Positions 49,527-59,946 of a DNA stretch of 64,000 nt are shown here, piece after piece. The stretch is taken from positions 899,501 to 963,500 of the forward strand of contig NZ_CP118957.1 of NCBI RefSeq assembly GCF_029023825.1, given 5' to 3'. Source of the stretch: Enterococcus saccharolyticus subsp. saccharolyticus (lineage in GTDB: Bacteria; Bacillota; Bacilli; Lactobacillales; Enterococcaceae). The first letter of the stretch is position 1. Every line of letters begins with the position of its first letter. Both the position numbers and the translations under genes were made by a program. A model generated the notes under the pieces. That model searched no databases. It was not told the DNA's origin and was given only the letters and a program-made list of their open reading frames with translations.

Positions 49527-52500
49527 TTGTCTAAAGAAAGAGAGAAGTTTGAAATATTATTGGATCAAATGCAATTAGATCCAGAGATACAAAAACATCC
49601 CTTACTACAAACAGGAAAAATGACCCAAGTCGTGGTACATCGCCAGTCAAAATGTTGGTCATTTACCTTGGGATTTGAAAAAATATTGCCTGCGATGTTG
49701 TATCAAAATTTTTACCAACATCTCCAACTTGCATTTAAAGATATTGCAGATGTACAACTACGAATTGAAGCAGAAGACAATCAGTTTGATGAACAGTTAT
49801 TACAAGACTATTGGTCGTTAGCATTAGCGAACCAAAACTGTGATACGCCATTAGTGAAACAAGTGTTAAAATCACAATTTCCTAAAATGCAAGAGAAGCG
49901 TATTGTATTGCCAGTAACCAATGATGCGGTGATTTCCATTTTGCAACAGCAATATTTACCGCTGGTTGAAACAAATTATCAACGTTTTGGTTTCGATCGT
50001 TTTCGTATCCAACCAATTCTTGACCATAAACAAGCAGAAGCAGACTTGCAAGAATTGGCACAACGTCAACAAGAACAGCATGAAGCATTTATGCAACAAG
50101 CCGTAGAAAGTATCGCTTCGAATGAACAACGCAAAAAAGAGAAAAAACAAGCGCCAGCTGCTTTGGAAGGTCCTATTATGTTAGGGCGCAATATTCCTGC
50201 TGATGAACTAATCACTCCAATGGGAAATATTTTGGAAGAAGAACGTCGTGTGACGATTCAAGGATATGTATTTGATAAAGAAGTGCGTGAATTACGATCA
50301 AAACGTAAGATTTTAATCTTAAAAATTACCGACTATACGTCATCATTTATCGTTAAAAAATTCTCAAATGGCGAGAAAGATGAACAAATATTTGATGCGA
50401 TTTCGAAAGGTAGTTGGCTAAAAGTTCGTGGAAGTATTCAAGAAGATACCTTCATGCGCGATTTGGTTATGAATGCGCAAGATTTAATGGAAATCAAACA
50501 TGAATCACGTAAAGATTATGCACCTGAAGGCGAAAAACGTGTGGAATTACATCTACATTCCAATATGAGTACGATGGATGCGACCAATAATGTGGGAGAT
50601 TTAGTTGCACAAGCCGGTAAGTGGGGCCACAAAGCGATGGCGATTACCGATCACGGGGGGGCACAAGCCTTTCCTGATGCCCATCAAGCCGGAAAAAAAG
50701 CAGGCGTTAAAATTATCTATGGCGTGGAAGCAAATGTAGTGGATGATGGTGTCGAAGTTGCTTACAATGCACAACCTGTTCCATTAACTGATGCAACCTA
50801 TGTCGTTTTTGACGTGGAAACAACTGGTTTATCAGCTGTTTACGACACGATTATTGAATTAGCCGCTGTGAAAATGCATAAAGGAAATGTCGAATCGTCT
50901 TTTGATGAATTTATTGATCCTGGACATCGTTTATCTAATACAACCGTGAATTTAACAGGAATTACAGATGAAATGGTTCGTGGGTCAAAATCGGAGGAAG
51001 AGGTTTTACGATTGTTCCGTGAATTTTCAGAAGGGGCAATTCTCGTTGCCCATAATGCTTCATTTGATATGGGCTTTTTAAATATGAGTTATAAAAAATA
51101 CGGTATTCCTGAAGCCGATAATCCGGTTATTGATACGCTGGAATTGGCTCGTTACTTGTATCCTGAATTTAAACGTTTTGGTTTAGGGGTATTATCGAAA
51201 AAATTTGGTGTTTCATTGGAACAACATCACCGTGCGATTTATGATGCGGAAGCCACAGGGCACTTGGCGTGGATTTTCGTTAAAGAAGCGATTGAAAAAC
51301 ATGATATGTTGCTTCATGAAGATTTAAACCGTCATGTTGGTGGGGCAAATTCGATTAAAGCTGCTCGACCATTTCACGCAACGATTTTGGTGAAAACTCA
51401 AGCAGGTTTAAAAAATCTCTTTAAACTAATTTCGATGTCTAATATTACTTATTTCCATGACAAAGCGCCACGGATTCCTCGGTCAGAATTAGGGAAATTA
51501 CGTGATGGTTTACTGGTAGGGACTGCCTGTGATAAAGGCGAAGTCTTTGTTGCTATGATGCAAAAAGGATATGAAGCAGCGAAAGAGAAAGCGAAGTTTT
51601 ATGATTATATCGAAGTGATGCCAAAACCTGTTTATGCACCGTTGATTGAGCAAGAATTAGTGAAAAGTGAAAAAGATTTAGAAGATATTATTCAAAAATT
51701 AGTTGCGATTGGTGATGAACTAGGTAAACCTGTTGTTGCTACAGGAAATGTGCACTATTTGAATGAAGAAGATGCTATTTATCGTAAAATTTTGATTAAT
51801 TCAATGGGGGGCGCCAATCCTTTAAATCGCCACAGTTTACCAAAAGTACATTTTAGAACCACCGATGAAATGTTGACAGAATTCCAATTTTTAGGCAATG
51901 AACTTGCGAAAAAAATCGTCGTGGAAAATCCAAACGATTTAGTCGACAGTTGTGAGGTAGTCGTACCTGTTAAAGACGATTTATATACGCCAAAAATTCC
52001 AGGATCTGAACAAGAAATTACCGATTTGAGTTACAATCGTGCCAGAGAAATTTATGGTAATCCATTACCAGAAATTGTTGAAAAACGGTTAGAAAAAGAA
52101 CTGAATTCGATTATCGGAAATGGTTTCTCCGTTATCTACTTAATTTCACAAAAATTGGTACACAAGAGTAATCAAGATGGGTATTTGGTTGGTTCTCGTG
52201 GATCGGTTGGTTCTAGTTTTGTGGCGACGATGACAGGGATTACCGAAGTCAATCCATTAGCCCCGCATTATTTTTGTCCAGAATGCCAATATTCAGAGTT
52301 TTATGAAGATGGTTCCTATGGTTCAGGTTTTGATATGCCTGAAAAAGCTTGTCCAAAATGTGGTACGCGTTTGAAAAAAGATGGTCATGATATTCCATTT
52401 GAGACTTTCTTAGGTTTCCATGGAGATAAAGTACCCGATATCGATTTGAACTTCTCAGGAGAATATCAGCCAGAAGCGCATAACTATACGAAAGTCTTGT

Positions 52501-53861
52501 TTGGTGAGGAATACGTGTACCGTGCGGGAACAATTGGTACAGTTGCAGATAAGACCGCCTATGGTTTCGTAAAAGGTTATGAGCGTGATCATAATCTGCA
52601 TTATAGAGGTGCTGAAATTGATCGCTTAGCCAAAGGTGCGACAGGTGTTAAACGGACGACTGGTCAGCATCCGGGTGGGATTATTGTTATTCCTGACTAT
52701 ATGGACGTGTATGATTTCACGCCGATTCAATATCCTGCTGATGATTTGGATTCTGAATGGCGAACCACTCACTTTGATTTCCATTCGATTCATGACAATA
52801 TTTTGAAACTTGATATCCTAGGACACGATGATCCGACCGTGATTCGTATGTTGCAAGATTTATCGGGAATTGATCCGAAAACTATCCCAACCGATGATCC
52901 AGAAGTGATGCGTATTTTTGAAGGGACCGATGTATTAGGTGTTCATCCTGATGCCATTTATTCTAAGACTGGAACGCTAGGTATTCCAGAATTTGGTACC
53001 CGTTTTGTACGAGGAATGTTGGAGCAAACCCATCCATCGACTTTTGCGGAATTACTCCAAATTTCTGGACTATCACATGGAACCGACGTATGGTTAGGTA
53101 ACGCCGAAGAACTGATCCGTCAAGGTACAGCAGATTTAGCGAATGTAATTGGGTGTCGTGATGATATCATGGTTTATTTAATGCATGCTGGATTAGATGA
53201 TGGATTAGCCTTTAAGATTATGGAAAGTGTGCGTAAAGGAAAAGGAATTCCGGATGATTGGCAAGTCGAAATGAAGAAACAAAATGTACCCGATTGGTAT
53301 ATTGATTCTTGTTTGAAAATCAAGTATATGTTCCCGAAAGCCCATGCGGCAGCGTATGTGTTAATGGCATTACGTGTGGCATATTTCAAAGTGTATTTCC
53401 CAATTCTATATTATTGTGCATATTTCTCGGTTCGTGCAGATGACTTTGACTTAGTTGCGATGGCAAAAGGAAAAGATGCAGTGAAAGAACGAATGAAAGA
53501 AATTACCGATAAAGGGATGGATGCATCCACGAAAGAGAAAAACTTATTAACTGTTTTAGAGTTGTGTAATGAAATGATTGAACGCGGGTATGAATTTGGG
53601 ATGATTGATTTATACAAATCAGACGCTGAAAATTTTGTAATTGATGGGAAAAAATTAATTGCCCCATTCCGTGCAGTACCTAGTTTGGGTCTAAACGTAG
53701 CGAAACAAATCGTAGAAGCGCGTAAAAATGGTCCGTTCTTATCTAAAGAAGATTTGGCTAATCGTGGGAAAGTATCTAAGACATTAATTGAGTATATGAC
53801 AGACAATGGGGTGTTAAAAGATTTACCAGATGAAAACCAACTATCACTATTTGATATGTGA
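49527..53861 (+). CDS. polC: DNA polymerase III PolC
   Basis: A 1,444-residue Gram-positive replicative polymerase with built-in proofreading. In order: an N-terminal domain, an OB fold (about 235-330), the first part of the PHP domain ([10 protein letters not shown] near 341), an inserted 3'-5' exonuclease (VFDVETTGL near 427), the rest of PHP, a zinc-binding module (CPECQY to CPKCGTR near 916-950), the catalytic palm with PDIDLNF near 970, and a C-terminal helix-hairpin-helix. It starts with TTG 49527 after a strong GGGAGGA. Length is normal. Confidence 0.98.
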   Translation: MSKEREKFEILLDQMQLDPEIQKHPLLQTGKMTQVVVHRQSKCWSFTLGFEKILPAMLYQNFYQHLQLAFKDIADVQLRIEAEDNQFDEQLLQDYWSLALANQNCDTPLVKQVLKSQFPKMQEKRIVLPVTNDAVISILQQQYLPLVETNYQRFGFDRFRIQPILDHKQAEADLQELAQRQQEQHEAFMQQAVESIASNEQRKKEKKQAPAALEGPIMLGRNIPADELITPMGNILEEERRVTIQGYVFDKEVRELRSKRKILILKITDYTSSFIVKKFSNGEKDEQIFDAISKGSWLKVRGSIQEDTFMRDLVMNAQDLMEIKHESRKDYAPEGEKRVELHLHSNMSTMDATNNVGDLVAQAGKWGHKAMAITDHGGAQAFPDAHQAGKKAGVKIIYGVEANVVDDGVEVAYNAQPVPLTDATYVVFDVETTGLSAVYDTIIELAAVKMHKGNVESSFDEFIDPGHRLSNTTVNLTGITDEMVRGSKSEEEVLRLFREFSEGAILVAHNASFDMGFLNMSYKKYGIPEADNPVIDTLELARYLYPEFKRFGLGVLSKKFGVSLEQHHRAIYDAEATGHLAWIFVKEAIEKHDMLLHEDLNRHVGGANSIKAARPFHATILVKTQAGLKNLFKLISMSNITYFHDKAPRIPRSELGKLRDGLLVGTACDKGEVFVAMMQKGYEAAKEKAKFYDYIEVMPKPVYAPLIEQELVKSEKDLEDIIQKLVAIGDELGKPVVATGNVHYLNEEDAIYRKILINSMGGANPLNRHSLPKVHFRTTDEMLTEFQFLGNELAKKIVVENPNDLVDSCEVVVPVKDDLYTPKIPGSEQEITDLSYNRAREIYGNPLPEIVEKRLEKELNSIIGNGFSVIYLISQKLVHKSNQDGYLVGSRGSVGSSFVATMTGITEVNPLAPHYFCPECQYSEFYEDGSYGSGFDMPEKACPKCGTRLKKDGHDIPFETFLGFHGDKVPDIDLNFSGEYQPEAHNYTKVLFGEEYVYRAGTIGTVADKTAYGFVKGYERDHNLHYRGAEIDRLAKGATGVKRTTGQHPGGIIVIPDYMDVYDFTPIQYPADDLDSEWRTTHFDFHSIHDNILKLDILGHDDPTVIRMLQDLSGIDPKTIPTDDPEVMRIFEGTDVLGVHPDAIYSKTGTLGIPEFGTRFVRGMLEQTHPSTFAELLQISGLSHGTDVWLGNAEELIRQGTADLANVIGCRDDIMVYLMHAGLDDGLAFKIMESVRKGKGIPDDWQVEMKKQNVPDWYIDSCLKIKYMFPKAHAAAYVLMALRVAYFKVYFPILYYCAYFSVRADDFDLVAMAKGKDAVKERMKEITDKGMDASTKEKNLLTVLELCNEMIERGYEFGMIDLYKSDAENFVIDGKKLIAPFRAVPSLGLNVAKQIVEARKNGPFLSKEDLANRGKVSKTLIEYMTDNGVLKDLPDENQLSLFDM

Positions 53862-53869
53862 TAAAAGAA

Positions 53870-53909
53870 AGACAAGCAATCAGATTTTTTCTGACTGCTT
53901 GTCTTTTTA
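53870..53909. terminator. Bidirectional terminator between polC and the methyltransferase gene
   Basis: AGACAAGCAATCAGA and TCTGACTGCTTGTCT pair with one mismatch around a TTTTT loop; T and A runs flank it. Confidence 0.82.
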
Positions 53910-55283
53910 AATACGTGTTAACTTGGCAACAACTTCGCAGCGTGCTGTTTGTGGAAACATATCGACAGATTGCAAATAATCGACTTTGAAAACTGTGGAT
54001 AATTTTTTCAAATCTTTTGCTAAAGTGGAGACGTTACAGGAGACGTAGACTAACTTTTTAGGCGTATGTTTTAAAATCGCTTGTAATAATTTGTCGTCTA
54101 AACCGGTACGTGGTGGATCAACTACGATACTATCAGGTGTAAATCCGTCATTTAGCCATTTCGGTAGTAAATCTTCTGCAGTGCCAGTCTCATAATGGGT
54201 GTTTTCATAGCCCATACGTTGAGCATTTCGTTTGGCATCGGCAATCGCTTGGGGAATAATATCCATCCCACGCACTTCTTTGGCTTTATCCGCCACACTT
54301 AAACCAATTGTTCCAACACCACAATACGCATCAACCACTGTTTCATTCTCCGTAATCTCGAGTGCTTTAATGGCCTCGTTATACAAGACACTTGTTTGTT
54401 TCGGATTTAATTGGAAAAATGCACGGGCCGATAAATCGAAAATTAATCCATTTAAATGTTCTTCAATAGCTTCTTTGCCCCATAAATGGAGGGTATCGTC
54501 ACCCATTACAAGAGATGTTTTTTTATTTTGGACGTTTTGCATGATGGAAACGACTTCTGGTAGACGTTGGTTGATTTCACGAATTAGGGCATTTTTTTGT
54601 GGTAATTTAGGTGAATTTGTAATGAAGACTAGTTGTGTTTCACCCGTTTCAATACCAATTCGTACCATTAATGTGCGTAAAATTCCCGAATTTTTTCGTT
54701 CATCGTAAATTGGAATTTGATATTTGTTTACTAATTGCATGACCGTATTAATGACTTTTTGCGTGGTTTTTTCTTGCACCAAGCAATCGTCAATCGCCAC
54801 AAGACGATGGGAATTTTGTTCATATAATCCAGCTTCAGCCCGCATTTGTTTGGCATTATAGCGTAATTGGAATTGTGCTTTATTGCGGTAATGCCATGGA
54901 TCATCCATCCCTAAGGTATCACGCAATTCATAGTTTTGATAATTCTTAGGTTTGAATTTGGCTAATGCTTGTGCTAATAAATCTTTTTTGAAATCTAATT
55001 GTTTGTTATAAGATAAATGTTGCAACTGGCAACCGCCACAACGATCGTAAAAATGACACGGAGGTTGTACACGATCACGACTTTTTTTGACAATTTTCGT
55101 TAGCGCTGCTTCAGCAAAAGTTGGTGTTGCTTTGGTTACTTTGGCAATAATTTCTTCTCCTGGTAATGCTCGCGGGACAAAAATAATCAGACGTTTATAA
55201 TAGCCAATACCTTCACCATTGATGCCTAGCCGTTTAATTTTCAGTTGTAATGTTTGTCCAGTATTTAGTTGTATAGTTGACAT
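53907..55283 (-). CDS. rlmD: 23S rRNA (uracil-C5)-methyltransferase, RlmD/RlmCD type
   Basis: A 458-residue SAM-dependent RNA m5U methyltransferase. An N-terminal TRAM domain is followed by an iron-sulfur region CHFYDRCGGCQLQH with a fourth Cys in DDCLVQ. The SAM loop is DAYCGVGTIGLSVA, and the catalytic Cys lies in VYVSCNVSTLAKDL. In Bacillus one such enzyme modifies both 23S sites, so RlmCD activity is possible. Start 55283 follows AAAGGAGCACTT; longer in-frame starts lack a ribosome site. Confidence 0.93.
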   Translation of the reverse strand: MSTIQLNTGQTLQLKIKRLGINGEGIGYYKRLIIFVPRALPGEEIIAKVTKATPTFAEAALTKIVKKSRDRVQPPCHFYDRCGGCQLQHLSYNKQLDFKKDLLAQALAKFKPKNYQNYELRDTLGMDDPWHYRNKAQFQLRYNAKQMRAEAGLYEQNSHRLVAIDDCLVQEKTTQKVINTVMQLVNKYQIPIYDERKNSGILRTLMVRIGIETGETQLVFITNSPKLPQKNALIREINQRLPEVVSIMQNVQNKKTSLVMGDDTLHLWGKEAIEEHLNGLIFDLSARAFFQLNPKQTSVLYNEAIKALEITENETVVDAYCGVGTIGLSVADKAKEVRGMDIIPQAIADAKRNAQRMGYENTHYETGTAEDLLPKWLNDGFTPDSIVVDPPRTGLDDKLLQAILKHTPKKLVYVSCNVSTLAKDLKKLSTVFKVDYLQSVDMFPQTARCEVVAKLTRI

Positions 55284-55489
55284 AAGTGCTCCTTTATGTA
55301 GATTAATCTTATCCATTTTAACATAGTTCATCCGTCTTGCCTAAAAAAGTATGGTAAAATGGAGTGTTCACTCTGATTGTTTCTTTGCTCCGTTAAATAT
55401 GGTCTAACAATTCCTCTGATAGCATCCTTTTTATTGGTTATTTCAGTTTATTTTGTTTAAAATAGAATGTATGTTCGTGAGGTGAAGAA

Positions 55490-56272
55490 ATGTTAAAAGT
55501 AATAAATGTACGCAAAGAAAAAGGTGCTTTTTATCAAGTCAGTTTTGAAGATAAACGAGAGTTACGAATTTCTGAGGATTTATTAGTTCGTCATCGTTTA
55601 TTAAAAGGGACCGAGATTGACGAAACGACATTTGAAGAATTAAAAAAAAGCGCAGGATATGATGTTGGTTTACAAATGGCGATGAATTATATTAGTTATC
55701 AACTTCGGACAGAACAAGAAATGCGAAGTTATTTGAAAGAGAAAGAAATCAATACCGAAGACAGTCAGAAAATTATTCAACGCTTAAAAGAATTACAATT
55801 GATTGATGATGTCGTGTATGGTCAGAGTTATATTCGTACGCAACTACGTTTGAGTGATAAAGGGCCACAAGCATTGATGCAGCAACTACGTAAAAAAGGC
55901 GTGAAAGAAGATGTAATTCAAGAAGTAATGATCCTTTATACAAACGAACAACAAATAGAAATTGGATTACGAACAGCGAATAAAATGTTACGAACCATTC
56001 GTGGGAAAAGTCATCGTGAAACATTACAAAAATTACGCATGAAGTTAATGCAAAAAGGCTTCTCTAACGATGTTATTACAATTGTTATGGAAGAAATTCC
56101 TAACGAAAAAGACGATGAAGAAGAATGGGAAGCATTACAAAAAGAAGGGACGAAATTAGTCCGTAGACATCGTACAGATAAACAAAAAATAAAACAAAAA
56201 TTGTATCAAAAAGGATTTGATTTTGATTTAATCCAACGATTTATTGATGAGGAAGTAATAGATGGAGACTGA
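55490..56272 (+). CDS. recX: Regulatory protein RecX
   Basis: A 260-residue RecX that binds RecA filaments and limits recombination activity. It is made of repeated three-helix modules such as YISYQLRTEQEMRSYLKEK and LRLSDKGPQALMQQLRKKGV. The length matches the longer Firmicute form. The start follows GTGAGGTGAAGAA. Its 3' end overlaps mutY by 11 bases, linking two DNA-maintenance genes. Confidence 0.92.
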   Translation: MLKVINVRKEKGAFYQVSFEDKRELRISEDLLVRHRLLKGTEIDETTFEELKKSAGYDVGLQMAMNYISYQLRTEQEMRSYLKEKEINTEDSQKIIQRLKELQLIDDVVYGQSYIRTQLRLSDKGPQALMQQLRKKGVKEDVIQEVMILYTNEQQIEIGLRTANKMLRTIRGKSHRETLQKLRMKLMQKGFSNDVITIVMEEIPNEKDDEEEWEALQKEGTKLVRRHRTDKQKIKQKLYQKGFDFDLIQRFIDEEVIDGD

Positions 56273-57425
56273 AAACTGGTTGGAATGGGATGAAGATACC
56301 ATTCATTCTTTCCAAGAGATATTTTTAACTTGGTATCACCAAGAAAAACGGAATTTACCTTGGCGTGCGAATACGCATCCCTATAATATTTGGATTTCTG
56401 AAATCATGTTGCAACAAACCCGTGTCGATACAGTCATTGGTTATTATTATCGCTTCATGGAAGAATTTCCGACAATTCAAGACCTAGCTAACGCGGATGA
56501 ACAAAAGTTATTGAAAATTTGGGAAGGTTTAGGTTACTATTCGCGTGCTCGAAACTTAAAAGTAGCTGCGCAACAAATCATGGATGACTTTGATGGTGTC
56601 TTTCCAAATACACCAGAAGAGATTAGTACATTAAAAGGAATTGGCCCTTATACCACAGGCGCAATTAGTAGTATTGCATTTGGTTTACCTGAACCAGCGA
56701 TTGATGGCAATATCATGCGAGTGGTTAGCCGTTTATTTGAAATAGACGAGGATATTGCTAAAGCTAGTAGCCGGAAAGTATTTGATGCAGCAACACGAGC
56801 AATTATTTCTCATGAACAACCTGGTGAGATGAATCAAGCGTTTATGGATTTAGGTTCAAATATCTGCAATCCTACTGCACCAAGATGTGAAGAATGCCCA
56901 ATTCAACAATTTTGCTTAGCTTACAAAAACAAGCGTCAAACACAATTTCCAATTAAAACGAAAAAAATGAAACCAAAAGATGTCTATTATATTGCTGGAG
57001 CGATTGAAAATGCCAATCATGAATTTTTATTGCTACAACGACCTGAAACTGGACTATTAGCCAAAATGTGGCATTTTCCATTACAAGAAGTCACTAAACA
57101 GGAATACACAGAATTCGTTCATACTTGGCAAAAAGATGACGAACAGCAATTGAGTTCAGATTTAGTGGCAGAAGAGTTGTCACCACAAATTTTTGATGAC
57201 TTTCCGGTTGTTTGGCAAAAGAAACACTATGGTGAAATCACGCATATTTTTAGTCATTTGAAATGGCATGTTCTTTTATTTTATGGTCGTACCAGAGAAA
57301 ACTTTGTACCAGAAAATGGGCAATGGGTTCAATCAGATGATTTTTCAACATTCGTTTTTCCAAAACCACAACAAAAACTGGTATCACAGTTCAATAAATA
57401 TCAGAAACTTGATAAACATTTCTAG
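56262..57425 (+). CDS. mutY: A/G-specific adenine glycosylase MutY
   Basis: A 387-residue glycosylase that removes adenine mispaired with 8-oxoguanine. The HhH-GPD core has WISEIMLQQTRVDTV with the catalytic Glu, the hairpin LKGIGPYTTGAISS and the catalytic Asp in EPAIDGNIMRV. The iron-sulfur loop is C-x6-C-x2-C-x5-C (CNPTAPRCEECPIQQFC). A C-terminal NUDIX-like domain (about 235-370) recognises oxoguanine. It overlaps recX by 11 bases. Confidence 0.96.
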   Translation: METENWLEWDEDTIHSFQEIFLTWYHQEKRNLPWRANTHPYNIWISEIMLQQTRVDTVIGYYYRFMEEFPTIQDLANADEQKLLKIWEGLGYYSRARNLKVAAQQIMDDFDGVFPNTPEEISTLKGIGPYTTGAISSIAFGLPEPAIDGNIMRVVSRLFEIDEDIAKASSRKVFDAATRAIISHEQPGEMNQAFMDLGSNICNPTAPRCEECPIQQFCLAYKNKRQTQFPIKTKKMKPKDVYYIAGAIENANHEFLLLQRPETGLLAKMWHFPLQEVTKQEYTEFVHTWQKDDEQQLSSDLVAEELSPQIFDDFPVVWQKKHYGEITHIFSHLKWHVLLFYGRTRENFVPENGQWVQSDDFSTFVFPKPQQKLVSQFNKYQKLDKHF

Positions 57426-57518
57426 GCAAGGACGTTTTTTATTGCTATAATATTAACGATGTCGGTGTAATGAACACCCAAACAAATGCGAATAAGGTTC
57501 GCTGAGGGAAGGGTTGCT

Positions 57519-58052
57519 ATGCGAGTTCCAAAAGAAGGCGAGTTTGTCAGCATTCAAAGCTACAAGCATGATGGCAATTTGCATCGTACGTGGCGAGATA
57601 CTATGGTATTGAAAACCAGCGAACATTCCATGATTGGTGTTAACGATCATACATTGGTAACTGAATCGGATGGAAGACGTTGGGTAACCCGAGAACCAGC
57701 TATTGTGTACTTTCACAAAAAATACTGGTTTAATGTAATAGCAATGATTCGAGAAAAGGGGGTTTCCTATTATTGTAACCTAGCTTCACCTTATTTATTG
57801 GATGAAGAAGCACTGAAATACATTGATTATGATTTAGATATCAAAGTTTTTCCTGATGGCGAAAAACGATTATTGGATGTTGATGAATATGAATTGCACA
57901 GCAAAATCATGCATTATCCACAAGATGTCGATTTTATTCTAAAGGAAAACGTCAAAATTTTAGTCGATTGGATCAATAATGGAAAAGGACCATTCTCCGA
58001 GGGTTATGTCGATATATGGTATAACCGCTACAAGCAATTGTCGCAGAAATGA
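57519..58052 (+). CDS. ntdp: Nucleoside tri-/diphosphatase, DUF402 family
   Basis: A 177-residue DUF402 (YgaC/Ntdp-type) protein. The core segments [24 protein letters not shown] and [11 protein letters not shown] and the acidic [12 protein letters not shown], with metal-binding Asp residues, are typical. Staphylococcal homologues hydrolyse nucleoside tri- and diphosphates. ATG 57519 follows GAGGGAAGGG; a start at 57486 would include that site. It is alone between mutY and a terminator. Confidence 0.88.
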   Translation: MRVPKEGEFVSIQSYKHDGNLHRTWRDTMVLKTSEHSMIGVNDHTLVTESDGRRWVTREPAIVYFHKKYWFNVIAMIREKGVSYYCNLASPYLLDEEALKYIDYDLDIKVFPDGEKRLLDVDEYELHSKIMHYPQDVDFILKENVKILVDWINNGKGPFSEGYVDIWYNRYKQLSQK

Positions 58053-58068
58053 AAGTAACAACGAAAAG

Positions 58069-58106
58069 GAAGCGAGCAGTCTTATAAGATTGCTCGCTTC
58101 TTTTTA
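58069..58106 (+). terminator. Terminator after the DUF402 gene
   Basis: GAAGCGAGCA and TGCTCGCTTC form a long stem with a TCTTATAAGA inner part, then TTTTTA. Confidence 0.9.
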
Positions 58107-58157
58107 TAAAATGGAAAAAGAAAGGATTTATAGTTTTGCTACAAATTCTTTCTTTTC

Positions 58158-58598
58158 TTAAACTTCCTTCGTCATGGCCACATGCTCAATTTCGGCATCT
58201 AAAAAGATGTCGCCTTCTGCTTGATAACCTAAGCGCTCGTAAAATGGGACCGCAGTTAGTTGTGCGCCTAATACGAGTTGTTGATAACCTTGTTCTTTGG
58301 CGAAGTCTTCTGCAGCATCCATGATGACTTTTCCAAGCCCTTTTTGGCGGTGTTCGTTTAAAACAGCCATGCGTTGGACTTTCATCGTTTGATTTTCCTT
58401 AGGCAATAGACGAACAGTTGCTAAAGGCTGTCTTTGTTCATCATATAAAACAAAATGTACGGTGTGTGCTTCGTATTGGTCAATTTCCAATTCTAAAGGA
58501 ACATTTTGTTCAATCACAAAAACTTGGTTGCGTATTTTTAATGCGTCTAAATAAATATCACTCATGGTATCTCTTGTATGTGCAATTAACACGTTCAT
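58158..58598 (-). CDS. GNAT-family N-acetyltransferase
   Basis: A protein of about 146 residues. It has the acetyl-CoA motif VQRMAVLNEHRQKGLGKVIMDAAEDFA and the C-terminal LTAVPFYERLGYQAEGD, and resembles the YybD/ElaA-type group that begins with IRNQVFVIEQNVP. The start is uncertain: ATG 58598 touches the GAGGTG ribosome site, while GTG 58592 has better spacing. The substrate is unknown. It is monocistronic and divergent from the permease gene. Confidence 0.85.
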   Translation of the reverse strand: MNVLIAHTRDTMSDIYLDALKIRNQVFVIEQNVPLELEIDQYEAHTVHFVLYDEQRQPLATVRLLPKENQTMKVQRMAVLNEHRQKGLGKVIMDAAEDFAKEQGYQQLVLGAQLTAVPFYERLGYQAEGDIFLDAEIEHVAMTKEV

Positions 58599-58703
58599 CA
58601 CCTCACCATAATTATAATCTTCTTTTAATGGAATGAATAGTTTAAAAGAAGATTTTTTTTGGTAATTAGCATATAATTAATTCAAATTAGAAGGAGGTTA
58701 GTT

Positions 58704-59831
58704 ATGTTTGAACGAGTGAAACAATCAAAACTCTTTTTTTGGTCACTAGAATTATTAGTTTTAGCAACATTAATTTTGGTTTTATCAAAAATTGGTTTTG
58801 TTTTTCAACCAGTCGTAACATTTTTTACGACATTGTTTGCGCCGGTCTTAATTGCGGGCTTTTTGTATTACCTATTAAATCCAATGGTTGAGTTATTAAC
58901 CAAAAGACTAAAAATCAAACGAATCATCGCTATTGTTATTGTCTTTGTTCTATTGGTTCTAGCATTAGTCTTAATGATTAGTAGCATTATTCCAAACTTA
59001 GTGATTCAGATATCACAATTAGCAGAAAATATTCCTGATTTTGTGGAACAAGTGGAAAATTGGGCATATGGCATTGCCGATACTGAAATCGTTAAACAAA
59101 TGTTTAAACAAGTCGATGTAATGGAACAATTGGAAAAGATGAACTTATCTTATGGAGCGATTCTACAACGCTTTTTAAGTGGACTGTCTAGTAGTTTAGG
59201 CTCAATTGTTGGCTCAATTGCCTCTGCGACAATGACATTAGTTACTGCACCATTTATTTTGTTTTACATGTTAAAAGATGGTGATAAAGTTGTTCCAAAC
59301 ATTGAAAAAGCAATCCCAGAAAAACGACGCGAGCAAGTCAAAGAATTATTGGGTAAACTAAATAAAACATTGTCAAACTACATTAGTGGCCAAGCAATTG
59401 AATGTATTTTTGTTGCTACATTTACTTTCTTAGGTTATTTAATTATCGGCGTAGACTACGCGTTCTTATTTGGTGTTATTGCGGGTATTACTAATTTAAT
59501 CCCTTATCTAGGTCCTTATTTAGGTTTATTACCAGCAGTAGCAGTAACCATTTTCAATGATCCGTTTAAGGCATTGTTATGTTGTGTAGTCGTGTTAATT
59601 GTTCAACAATTAGATGGTAATATTATCTATCCAAACGTTATTGGTAAGAGTTTAGCTATCCATCCATTGACTATTATTATTGTGTTATTAGTTGCTGGAA
59701 ATATAGCTGGTTTGCTAGGAATTTTCCTAGGTGTACCTTTCTATGCAGTATGTCGTACAATTGTTTTATTTATAATTCAGGTTATAAAAGAAGATAAAAC
59801 GAAGCAAAAACAAGGGGAATTATTAGGATAA
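58704..59831 (+). CDS. AI-2E family transporter (PerM type)
   Basis: A 375-residue permease with about seven to eight membrane segments and a central soluble region (about 95-160). The conserved features are the N-terminal hydrophobic pair, the SGQAIECIFVATFTFLGY region and GITNLIPYLGPYLGLLPAV near the C-terminal half. Family members export AI-2 or act as sodium/proton antiporters; the sequence does not decide which. The start follows AGAAGGAGGTTAGTT. Confidence 0.9.
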   Translation: MFERVKQSKLFFWSLELLVLATLILVLSKIGFVFQPVVTFFTTLFAPVLIAGFLYYLLNPMVELLTKRLKIKRIIAIVIVFVLLVLALVLMISSIIPNLVIQISQLAENIPDFVEQVENWAYGIADTEIVKQMFKQVDVMEQLEKMNLSYGAILQRFLSGLSSSLGSIVGSIASATMTLVTAPFILFYMLKDGDKVVPNIEKAIPEKRREQVKELLGKLNKTLSNYISGQAIECIFVATFTFLGYLIIGVDYAFLFGVIAGITNLIPYLGPYLGLLPAVAVTIFNDPFKALLCCVVVLIVQQLDGNIIYPNVIGKSLAIHPLTIIIVLLVAGNIAGLLGIFLGVPFYAVCRTIVLFIIQVIKEDKTKQKQGELLG

Positions 59832-59885
59832 AAAAGAATTCAATTACTTTTTATTGCAAAGAAAACCCCTTTATGATACGATTTT

Positions 59886-59912
59886 AGCGTGGCGATTGCC
59901 ACGCTTTTTTTT
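59886..59912 (+). terminator. Terminator after the AI-2E family gene
   Basis: AGCGTGGC and GCCACGCT with a GATT loop, followed by eight T. Confidence 0.92.
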
Positions 59913-59946
59913 CAATAATTTGTAAAAATAAGGAGAGAATGCAACT